A stretch of 6,613 nucleotides of DNA from Pseudobdellovibrionaceae bacterium (lineage in GTDB: Bacteria; Bdellovibrionota; Bdellovibrionia; Bdellovibrionales; JAMPXM01): positions 1-6,613 of the forward strand of contig JAEUWE010000108.1 in assembly GCA_016791465.1 (NCBI GenBank). Direction: 5' to 3'. The notes under the pieces were generated by a model. The model was not told the DNA's origin. It was given only the letters and a program-made list of their open reading frames with translations, and made no database searches. The position numbers and the translations under genes were made by a program. The stretch's first letter is position 1; each line of letters starts with the position of its first letter. This document shows positions 1-6,214 of this stretch, piece after piece.

Positions 1-205
1 TTTCGCGTTCGTGTTTCATATAGGCTTTCGCGGTCTCGACGAGATTGGGAATTAACTCATAGCGGCGTTTGAGTTGAACATCGATCTGCGCAAACGCGTT
101 CTGCATCTGATTGCGAAGGCGAACGAGGCCGTTGTAGACACCGATACCCCATAGCGCGATTCCGACGATAAGAACAACGGGCATAAGTAGAAGTGCGATA
201 GCCAT
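1..205 (-). CDS. lemA: LemA family membrane protein, N-terminal part (runs off left edge)
   Basis: The minus-strand frame from the ATG at 205-203 stays open to the window edge and gives 68 residues. Residues 2-22 are a hydrophobic helix (AIALLLMPVVLIVGIALWG...), expected to be a single N-terminal membrane anchor. The next segment is the family hallmark: VYNGLVRLRNQMQNAFAQID (about 23-42), then VQLKRRYELIPNLVETAKAY (about 43-62). LemA proteins normally have about 180-200 residues, so roughly two thirds lie outside the window. LemA proteins are widespread helical membrane-anchored proteins whose molecular role is poorly defined; many are encoded beside TPM-domain or HtpX-like protease genes, which cannot be checked here. 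The start is fixed by a GGAGG sequence 6 nt upstream and by the absence of any upstream in-frame start. The gene is divergent from metF, and nothing suggests a functional link. The family call is secure; function is unknown. Confidence 0.93.
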   Translation of the reverse strand, partial: MAIALLLMPVVLIVGIALWGIGVYNGLVRLRNQMQNAFAQIDVQLKRRYELIPNLVETAKAYMKHERE

Positions 206-210
206 TCGGG

Positions 211-216
211 TCCTCC
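211..216 (-). promoter_or_regulatory. Shine-Dalgarno of lemA
   Basis: On the minus strand this reads GGAGGA, with GGAGG ending 6 nt before the ATG at 205. It is the strongest ribosome binding site in the window and decides the lemA start over the internal Met codon at residue 8. Confidence 0.8.
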
Positions 217-226
217 GCGAGTCTTC

Positions 227-255
227 ATCATGAGCTGCTGAACCTCAGCAGACAA
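227..255 (-). promoter_or_regulatory. Candidate sigma-70-type promoter of lemA
   Basis: On the minus strand a -35-like TTGTCT (255-250, 4 of 6 matches to consensus) is separated by exactly 17 nt from a -10-like CATGAT (232-227, 4 of 6 matches). Transcription would start near 220, leaving a leader of about 15 nt that just includes the GGAGGA ribosome binding site. The spacing and position are good, but the boxes are only moderate matches and chance occurrence is possible. Confidence 0.4.
235..251. repeat. Perfect 7-bp inverted repeat in the lemA/metF intergenic region
   Basis: CTGCTGA-ACC-TCAGCAG is a perfect dyad with a 3-nt centre. It fills most of the spacer of the candidate lemA promoter and touches its -35 box, which is a usual place for an operator. 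It does not match the MetJ box (AGACGTCT repeats). A hairpin is possible if the region is transcribed, but no T tract follows on either strand, so it is not a terminator. The binding protein, if any, is unknown. Confidence 0.5.
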
Positions 256-324
256 CTGCACTGAAGGATAGTTTGCGTGTCGACTTGAGCTTTAAAAGCG
301 AGCCGACTTAGGTTAAGAGAAGGG

Positions 325-1269
325 ATGCAAGTTATTGAGCACATCGCGAAAGCTCGCGACCCCCTGGTTAGCTTTGAAATCGTTCCCCCTCCGCGCGGAT
401 CGTCGGCCAAGGACATCATTGATGTTGTCGAAGAGTTGCACGGTCTAAATCCGCCGTGGATTGATGTCACCTCGCACTCGTCGGTCACTCACTATCGAGA
501 AAAGAATGATGGAACGATTCAGCGACGAACGGTTCGAAAGCGGCCGGGGACTCTTGGGATCTGCGGTATTATTCAGAATCGTTTTAAAATCGACACGGTT
601 GCGCACATTCTCTGTCATGGTTTCACGCGTGAAGAGACGGAAGATGCGTTGATTGAGCTTTCATTTCTCGGCATTCACAACGTGCTCGCACTTCGCGGTG
701 ATACGCATGGCGTAGAGAAGGTGATTCCGAAAGAGCGGACGAAGAATCAGTACGCCGCTGACCTTGTGGCGCAGATCGGCGCAATGAGAAAAGGTCAGTT
801 TTTAGAGGATATCGACAATTCTGACCCGCTTGAGTTCTGCGTTGGTGTCGCGGGCTATCCGGAGAAACATTTTGAGTCGCCGAGTTTAAAGGCCGATGTC
901 CTCAATCTCAAAAAGAAGGTCGATGCCGGCGCTGACTACATCATCACCCAGATGTTTTTCGATAACGCAAAGTTCTTTGAATTTGAGAAGGCCTGTCGCG
1001 ATGCTGGTATCACGGTGCCAATCATTCCTGGGCTTAAAATTTTGCGAACGGCGAATCAGCTCAAGACCTTGCCGCGGGCCTTCTATATCGATCTCCCCGA
1101 TGAACTGGTAGACCAAGTTCAAAAGAATCCCGAGCATACGGACGAGATTGGAAAACAGTGGACGTTAAGGCAGAGTCGCGAGCTTCTTGAAAGAGGAGTG
1201 AAGACTCTCCATTACTATGTGTTGAATGACGTGCATGCTGTTGTGGATGTGGTAAAGAAGCTGACATGA
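325..1269 (+). CDS. metF: 5,10-methylenetetrahydrofolate reductase
   Basis: This 314-residue flavoenzyme reduces 5,10-methylene-THF to 5-methyl-THF in the cytoplasm, the methyl donor used by MetH encoded next. The single-domain FAD-binding TIM barrel is covered end to end. SFEIVPP (16-22) holds Glu18, equivalent to catalytic Glu28 of E. coli. LALRGDTHG (121-129) holds Asp126, equivalent to Asp120 near the flavin. VGVAGYPEKH (173-182) is the conserved loop, and ADYIITQMFFDN (203-214) holds Gln209, equivalent to Gln183. PIIPGLKIL (232-240) and LHYYVLN (295-301) complete the barrel. The motifs VRKRPGTLGIC and HILCHGFTREE, and the length above E. coli's 296, recall the Bacteroidetes-type subgroup. 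The ATG at 325 is the first possible start after an in-frame TGA at 286. The stop overlaps the metH start (ATGA), so the two genes are co-translated. No key residue is missing. Confidence 0.96.
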   Translation: MQVIEHIAKARDPLVSFEIVPPPRGSSAKDIIDVVEELHGLNPPWIDVTSHSSVTHYREKNDGTIQRRTVRKRPGTLGICGIIQNRFKIDTVAHILCHGFTREETEDALIELSFLGIHNVLALRGDTHGVEKVIPKERTKNQYAADLVAQIGAMRKGQFLEDIDNSDPLEFCVGVAGYPEKHFESPSLKADVLNLKKKVDAGADYIITQMFFDNAKFFEFEKACRDAGITVPIIPGLKILRTANQLKTLPRAFYIDLPDELVDQVQKNPEHTDEIGKQWTLRQSRELLERGVKTLHYYVLNDVHAVVDVVKKLT

Positions 1270-4200
1270 AATCAATTGGTCGTGAACTTCGGCAGGCGTT
1301 CTCCGAGCGAATTCTTATTCTTGATGGTGCGATGGGCACCATGCTGCAGAGATTTAAGTTTCAAGAATCTGATTTTCGAGGGGAGCGTTTTCGCGATCAC
1401 GGCCGAGATTTGAAGGGCAATAACGATCTCTTGGTTTTGACTCAGCCCGAAGCTGTGCTTTCCGTGCATCGCGACTATCTTGCGGCTGGAGCCGACATCA
1501 TTGAAACGAATACGTTCAACGGCACGCGCGTTGCGCAGGGCGAGTATGGTCTTGAGCATATTGTGCCGGAGCTCAATCGCGAGGCCGCCCGCCTCGCTAA
1601 ACAAGCGTGCGATGAACTTTTTCAGAAAACAGGTCGACGTGCCTATGTTGCCGGTGCGCTTGGTCCAACCAACCGGACGGCGTCGCTTTCTCCAGACGTG
1701 AATGATCCAGGGTTTAGAGCGATCGACTTTGATGAGTTGGTTCGCCAATACAAAGAACAGGCCGAGGCCTTGCTTGATGGCGGCGTCGATATTCTTTTGC
1801 CGGAGACGGTCTTCGATACGCTTAATGCCAAGGCGGCATTGTTTGCTATTCGAACTGTTGAAGAAGAGCGCGCAATCGAAATTCCGCTGATGATATCAGT
1901 GACGATCACCGATAAAGCGGGCCGCAATCTTTCGGGTCAAACTGTAGACGCCTTTTGGAACAGTGTTCGGCATTCACGTCCGCTCAGTGTTGGTATCAAC
2001 TGCGCATTGGGGGCCGATGAAATGCGGCCTTTCATGAGTGAGTTGGCAAAGGTCGCGGATGCCTATGTGAGCTGCTATCCGAATGCGGGCCTTCCGAATC
2101 CGCTTTCTCCAACTGGATATGATGAAACTCCGGAGAGTCTTGCTTCGACATTGAGTGAATTTGCTGATGCGGGTTGGCTGAACGTTGTTGGTGGGTGTTG
2201 CGGCACGACACCGCCCCATATTGCAGCGATTGCAAAAGCGATGAAGGGCCGAGCGCCGCGTGTACCTCGTGTCGGCCGCGACCAGCGTCTGCGACTATCG
2301 GGACTTGAAGCGCTCAATATCGTGCCTCATCAAGCGGGCGATCAGTTTGGTGGCAACCTCATTATGGTGGGCGAGCGCACGAATGTGACCGGTTCGCCTA
2401 AATTTGCAAAGTTGATCAAAGAAGGAAAACTTGAAGAGTCGTTGACGGTGGCCAGAAGCCAAATCGAAAACGGAGCTCATATCATTGACGTCAACTTTGA
2501 CGAAGCGATGCTCGATGGCATTGCTATGATGCGCAAGTTTCTTCGTCGGGCCTTGGCTGAACCGGATATCGCTCGCGTGCCGGTGATGGTCGACTCTTCA
2601 AAGTGGAGCGTGATCGAGGAAGCACTCAAGAATCTTCAAGGACGATCGGTCGTCAATTCGATCTCGCTGAAAGAGGGCGAGGCGGAATTTCTGCGGCAGG
2701 CGGCGCTTTGTCAGAAGTACGGTGCATCTGTTGTCGTGATGGCTTTTGACGAGCAGGGTCAGGCGGCGAGCTGCGCCGATAAAATTCGAATTTGCAAACG
2801 TGCCTATGATCTCCTGACCAAGAAGCTTGGATACGATCCAAGTGACATTGTTTTTGATCCGAACGTGTTGACGGTTGCGACTGGTATGAGTGAGCACGAT
2901 GGGTACGCGCGTGAGTTTATCGACGCGGTGGCCGGTATTAAGCTTGCGTGTCCGGGAGCGCTGGTCAGTGGCGGAATTTCGAATCTCTCATTTAGTTTCC
3001 GAGGTAACAATCCTGTTCGTGAAGCCATGCACTCGGTCTTCCTACGGCACGCGCTTCATGCCGGGCTTGATATGGGAATCGTCAACGCCGGAATGCTCGA
3101 GGTCTATGACGAAATCGAGCCTGAATTGCGTGAAAAGGTCGAAGCCGTTGTTCTCAATTCGCATCCTGGTGCGGCCGATGAGTTGATCGCACTTGCTGAG
3201 AAAATGAAGGCGTCCGCCGAAGCGGCAGGACCGAAAGCAAAAGCGGCCGCTGAAGAGGCGGATTGGCGGAAGGGCGATTTTCGCACGCGTCTTTCACATG
3301 CGCTCGTGAAGGGGATCGACTCACACGTTGTGGCTGATACCGAAGAGGCACTGCGCGAGCTTGGTCGTCCTTTGCACGTGATTGAAGGGCCTTTGATGGA
3401 CGGAATGCGCGTCGTTGGCGACCTCTTTGGCGAGGGCAAGATGTTCCTGCCGCAGGTTGTGAAGAGCGCGCGGGTGATGAAGAAAGCGGTCGCTGTTCTT
3501 GAGCCTTATTTTCTAAAAGAGAAAGAGGCCGCATTGAGGGCGGGTACCGCGACGGCGAATTCAAGTAAAGAGCCGGTGTTTGTGATAGCCACCGTTAAAG
3601 GTGACGTTCACGACATAGGTAAGAACATCGTGTCCGTGATCCTTCAGTGCAATGGCTACAAGGTGATTGATCTGGGCGTGATGGTTCCGTCGAGCAAAAT
3701 CATTGCGGCACTGCGCGAGCATGGCGCGGACATTCTGGGACTGAGTGGTTTAATTACCCCGTCTCTTGATGAGATGGCGGTCGATCTGCAAGAGCTTGAG
3801 CGCCAAGGGTTGAAGCTTCCGGTGCTTGTTGGTGGCGCGACCACATCGGGTCTACACACGGCTGTGAAGCTTGATCCATGCTATTCAGGTGCTGTCGAGC
3901 ACGTGATTGATGCGTCGCGAGTGGTTGAGACGTGCTCGCGGCTTTTGGGTTCTGATCGCGACGATCAGGTCGCTCGGGCGCAGGCGGTCGCGTCGCTGAA
4001 GAAGCGTTACAGCGAAACTCGTGACGAGTATCTGGCCAAAGAACGCACGCGAGTATTGCTTTCGATCGAAGAGGCGCGCGCACGAAAGTTCAAATGTGAT
4101 TGGTCGACGGTCGACATTCCGATGCCGAGCAAGAGTGGAGTTTTTGACTGGGCGGTGACTGTTTCTGAACTTGTGCCTTACATCGATTGGAGTCCGCTGT

Positions 4201-4940
4201 TCTGGGCGTGGGAGCTGAAAGGTCTATACCCAGCCATTCTCGAACATCCGAAGTATGGTGAGCAGGCACGGAGTCTCTACGCCGATGCGCAGAAATTGCT
4301 TGAGCGGATCATCAAAGAGAATTGGCTTAAGCCGCGTGCGCTCGTCGGGTTTTTCCCTGCCTATTCCGATGGCGGCGAACGGGTTTCTATTTGTGATCGC
4401 GAAGGTCAAGTTCTTGAGACGATCGAGTTTGAGCGTCAGCGGCATGCCATCGACACGGAGGCTGACGGACAGTCGACGACACGATTCTCGCTTGCGGATT
4501 TTATCGCGCCTCAGGCGGCTGGACGAAATGATCATATCGGCTTCTTTGCGGTCACCGCCGGGCACGACGTCGAGCGGTTCTCGCAGAATTTCTTAAGACA
4601 GCACGATGATTACAATTCTATTTTATTGAAAGCCGTTGCCGATCGAATTGCCGAGGCGGCGGCGGAGTGGGCACATAAGCGAACGCGGGATTGGTTTGGC
4701 TATGGACTCAATGAGAATTTGAGTGAGGCCGATCTGCGGGCGGAGAGGTACCGAGGTATTCGCCCGGCACCGGGATATCCGGCATGTCCCTCTCATGCAC
4801 ATAAAGCCAAAATTTGGAATCTCATGCAGGTCAAAGAGCGCATCGGTATTTCGCTCACCGAAAGCCACATGATGAATCCAGCGGCGAGCGTGAGTGGATT
4901 TTATTTCCATCACCCGTCGGCGCGTTACTTCCGCGTGTAG
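1266..4940 (+). CDS. metH: Cobalamin-dependent methionine synthase, short C-terminus
   Basis: This 1224-residue cytoplasmic enzyme moves a methyl group from 5-methyl-THF through cobalamin to homocysteine. All modules are present in order. The homocysteine barrel (about 10-325) starts at ILDGAMGTM and has zinc ligands Cys246 (GINCALG) and Cys311/Cys312 (GGCCGTTP). The pterin barrel (about 362-625) includes MVGERTNVTGS and MVDSSKW. The four-helix cap (about 667-755) includes GDLFGEGKMFLPQVV. The B12 domain (about 770-900) has KGDVHDIGKN with axial His782, GLSGLITPSLDEM and GGATTSG. The AdoMet reactivation domain (about 930-1224) has Asp974 in YIDWSP and RGIRPAPGYPACP (1163-1175). Linkers at 640-668 and 750-770 are Ala/Lys/Glu-rich. 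The protein stops two residues after Tyr1221-Phe1222, which align with AdoMet contacts Tyr1189-Tyr1190 of E. coli, so the usual last 35 or so residues are absent. The start overlaps the metF stop with no clear Shine-Dalgarno, suggesting translational coupling. Confidence 0.97.
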   Translation: MKSIGRELRQAFSERILILDGAMGTMLQRFKFQESDFRGERFRDHGRDLKGNNDLLVLTQPEAVLSVHRDYLAAGADIIETNTFNGTRVAQGEYGLEHIVPELNREAARLAKQACDELFQKTGRRAYVAGALGPTNRTASLSPDVNDPGFRAIDFDELVRQYKEQAEALLDGGVDILLPETVFDTLNAKAALFAIRTVEEERAIEIPLMISVTITDKAGRNLSGQTVDAFWNSVRHSRPLSVGINCALGADEMRPFMSELAKVADAYVSCYPNAGLPNPLSPTGYDETPESLASTLSEFADAGWLNVVGGCCGTTPPHIAAIAKAMKGRAPRVPRVGRDQRLRLSGLEALNIVPHQAGDQFGGNLIMVGERTNVTGSPKFAKLIKEGKLEESLTVARSQIENGAHIIDVNFDEAMLDGIAMMRKFLRRALAEPDIARVPVMVDSSKWSVIEEALKNLQGRSVVNSISLKEGEAEFLRQAALCQKYGASVVVMAFDEQGQAASCADKIRICKRAYDLLTKKLGYDPSDIVFDPNVLTVATGMSEHDGYAREFIDAVAGIKLACPGALVSGGISNLSFSFRGNNPVREAMHSVFLRHALHAGLDMGIVNAGMLEVYDEIEPELREKVEAVVLNSHPGAADELIALAEKMKASAEAAGPKAKAAAEEADWRKGDFRTRLSHALVKGIDSHVVADTEEALRELGRPLHVIEGPLMDGMRVVGDLFGEGKMFLPQVVKSARVMKKAVAVLEPYFLKEKEAALRAGTATANSSKEPVFVIATVKGDVHDIGKNIVSVILQCNGYKVIDLGVMVPSSKIIAALREHGADILGLSGLITPSLDEMAVDLQELERQGLKLPVLVGGATTSGLHTAVKLDPCYSGAVEHVIDASRVVETCSRLLGSDRDDQVARAQAVASLKKRYSETRDEYLAKERTRVLLSIEEARARKFKCDWSTVDIPMPSKSGVFDWAVTVSELVPYIDWSPLFWAWELKGLYPAILEHPKYGEQARSLYADAQKLLERIIKENWLKPRALVGFFPAYSDGGERVSICDREGQVLETIEFERQRHAIDTEADGQSTTRFSLADFIAPQAAGRNDHIGFFAVTAGHDVERFSQNFLRQHDDYNSILLKAVADRIAEAAAEWAHKRTRDWFGYGLNENLSEADLRAERYRGIRPAPGYPACPSHAHKAKIWNLMQVKERIGISLTESHMMNPAASVSGFYFHHPSARYFRV

Positions 4941-4952
4941 AGTTTGCCGGAT

Positions 4953-6140
4953 TTAAGCCAGGTATTCTGTCGCGGGAGCCTGGCGCAGAAAGCCAACGGG
5001 GCTAAAGGAATAGCCGTAGGCACCGACGTTGTGAACGCAGACCAAATCCCCAGGCGAGAGAGTCGGCAGTTCGACATCGCTGGCGACGATGTCTTGGCTG
5101 TAGCAGCTTGGCCCCGCCAGATGAGTGCGCCGTTTACCAGTGTTGACAGTCTTTTGAATGACGGAGATTTGGAAGTTTCGACGAATCACTTGGCCAGCGC
5201 CGCAGGCGAGTTGGCATTGAGTAAACCCACCGTTGAGAATCGCATAGTGTTTGCCTTGCGATTCCTTGGTGTAGAGGACTTTTGTCACAAAGAATCCCGA
5301 TTCACCAACGAGGTAGCGACCGAGTTCAATTCTGAATCTGGCAGAGCCAAGCTCGAGGCGCACATCGTCTCGTTCTCTCAGAGCTTTGAATTTTTCGCCG
5401 ACAGCGTGAAGGTCGAGTGGCGCGCGTCCTTCAATATAGGGAATGCCGAAGCCTCCGCCGAGATTTACAGTTTCAAGTTTTACGCCGAGCAACTTTTGCA
5501 GACGAAGCGCCGCCTCGATGGCGAAGGTGAAGTTCTGATTCACATCGTCAGCCGAAAGCAGGTTGGACTGGCTGTGGGTGTGAGTTCCTCGAATTCGAAC
5601 GTGCGGACATGATTTGTGAATCGCCACGGCTGCCGGTAGCTGGTCTTCGTCGATGCCGAACTGTGAGGACTCGCCCTCAAGAACGCGGCCGGAATTTGTG
5701 ACGAAGTGAGCGGGATGAATTCGAAGCGAAACATCAACCTGCTTTCCCAGGCTTGAGGCAATTGATTCAATCAGCTCGAGCTCTTGAAGAGACTCAACGA
5801 CAAGCGTATCGATACCAAGTTCGATTGCAGCTTGGAGTTCGCTTGGGGTCTTTCCGGGCCCAGTGAACTCGATTTGCTCAGCCGTAAATCCTGCGCTCCG
5901 TGCCGCATTCAGTTCGCCGATGGATGCGATGTCGACGGAGGCGCCGAAGGCGCGTAGAGTTTTTAGAATCCCGGGATGCGAGTTGGCCTTCGCGGAGTAG
6001 AAGATTTCGAGATCCGTTGGAAGGCTTTCGCGAAGTCGTTGCCAGGTCTGTTGAATCCTCGACAGCGAATAAAAATAGAAAGGACCGTCGGTTTGAGCGG
6101 TGAGAGCGGTGATCTCGAGTTGTAATTTGGGTGACATCAT
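4953..6140 (-). CDS. Fold-type III PLP-dependent decarboxylase, exosortase-system-associated-like
   Basis: This 395-residue protein has the alanine-racemase-like barrel plus C-terminal beta domain of the ornithine/diaminopimelate decarboxylase superfamily. Lys51 in FYSAKAN should form the PLP Schiff base. Next come EFTGPGKTPSEL (91-102), SSQFGI (158-163), THTHSQ (186-191) and the phosphate-binding NLGGGFG (226-232). ELGRYLVGESGFFVTKV (272-288) replaces the EPGR of classical LysA. GPSCYSQD (343-350) has the second-site Cys346, and GAYGYSFSPVGFL (373-385) ends the active site. The ELGR segment, GQVIRRN (316-322) and the C-terminal SPxxFLxxxPxxE pattern fit the exosortase-A-system decarboxylases better than LysA. 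BtrK, a relative in butirosin synthesis, decarboxylates an amino acid held on a carrier protein, so the substrate may not be a free amino acid. ATG 6140 is followed by a second ATG; GGAG 8 nt upstream favours the first. It lies 74 bp downstream of the SGNH gene, probably in one operon, and faces metH tail to tail. Confidence 0.85.
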   Translation of the reverse strand: MMSPKLQLEITALTAQTDGPFYFYSLSRIQQTWQRLRESLPTDLEIFYSAKANSHPGILKTLRAFGASVDIASIGELNAARSAGFTAEQIEFTGPGKTPSELQAAIELGIDTLVVESLQELELIESIASSLGKQVDVSLRIHPAHFVTNSGRVLEGESSQFGIDEDQLPAAVAIHKSCPHVRIRGTHTHSQSNLLSADDVNQNFTFAIEAALRLQKLLGVKLETVNLGGGFGIPYIEGRAPLDLHAVGEKFKALRERDDVRLELGSARFRIELGRYLVGESGFFVTKVLYTKESQGKHYAILNGGFTQCQLACGAGQVIRRNFQISVIQKTVNTGKRRTHLAGPSCYSQDIVASDVELPTLSPGDLVCVHNVGAYGYSFSPVGFLRQAPATEYLA

Positions 6141-6148
6141 ATTCTGGA

Positions 6149-6152
6149 CTCC
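6149..6152 (-). promoter_or_regulatory. Shine-Dalgarno of the decarboxylase gene
   Basis: GGAG on the minus strand ends 8 nt before the ATG at 6140 and 11 nt before the adjoining second ATG at 6137, so the first of the tandem ATG codons is the better start. Confidence 0.6.
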
Positions 6153-6166
6153 AATGGTCTGCTGCT

Positions 6167-6196
6167 ATCTTATCGGGATTGTGCAACCGCGCACAA
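6167..6196 (-). promoter_or_regulatory. Weak candidate internal promoter before the decarboxylase gene
   Basis: On the minus strand TTGTGC (6196-6191, 3 of 6 matches) is followed after 18 nt by TAAGAT (6172-6167, 4 of 6 matches). A start near 6160 would give a leader of about 20 nt carrying the GGAG. The -35 match is poor, and readthrough from the upstream SGNH gene is an equally good explanation for expression. Confidence 0.25.
6179..6196. repeat. Perfect 6-bp inverted repeat upstream of the decarboxylase gene
   Basis: TTGTGC-AACCGC-GCACAA is a perfect 6-bp dyad with a 6-nt centre in the 74-bp gap between the SGNH and decarboxylase genes. It coincides with the -35 element of the weak promoter candidate. 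There is no T tract after either arm, so it is not an intrinsic terminator. It may be an operator, a small hairpin in the operon mRNA, or chance. Confidence 0.4.
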
Positions 6197-6214
6197 GGAT
6201 CACAGCATATTCAG

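Larger units (their letters stand above)
206..324. other. Divergent lemA/metF intergenic region
   Basis: These 119 bp must carry the control signals of both divergent genes. The lemA half has a recognisable promoter and dyad. The metF half shows only weak signals: an AT-rich TTTAAAA at 291-297 that could be a -10 element without a convincing -35, and the purine run AAGAGAAGGG directly before the metF ATG as a weak ribosome binding site. No MetJ boxes were seen, and there is no room for or sign of a SAM or cobalamin riboswitch. Confidence 0.6.

Noticed and set aside
52..261. 69-codon minus-strand open frame
   Set aside because: It overlaps lemA in another frame and has no motif. The lemA frame carries the conserved LemA N-terminus and a strong ribosome binding site.
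1260..1275. Possible frameshift or fusion between metF and metH
   Set aside because: Both proteins are complete at the junction: MetF ends normally and MetH begins just before its conserved ILDGAMGTM. The ATGA overlap is ordinary translational coupling.
3104..3564. Minus-strand open frames of 111 and 136 codons inside metH
   Set aside because: They are opposite the conserved pterin/cap/B12 region of metH. Their composition (Ser/Arg/Pro-rich) is typical of antisense translation.
4921..4935. CGCG-TTACTTC-CGCG short inverted repeat at the end of metH
   Set aside because: Only 4 bp of self-complementary sequence inside coding DNA, with no T tract; expected by chance.
4957..4984. GCCAGG...CCTGGC inverted repeat as a terminator for metH
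   Set aside because: The stem is 6 bp with a 16-nt loop and no T run on either strand. It lies inside the decarboxylase coding sequence.
4944..5612. 222-codon plus-strand open frame in phase with metH, after its stop
   Set aside because: It lies codon-for-codon opposite the decarboxylase gene, which has full family motifs. Its translation has no recognisable domain, it begins with TTG, and long antisense frames in this register are common opposite real genes.
4953..6140. Simple LysA (diaminopimelate decarboxylase) annotation
   Set aside because: The general fold motifs fit, but EPGR is replaced by ELGR and the C-terminal segment matches the exosortase-associated group better. No lysine-pathway gene is visible nearby.
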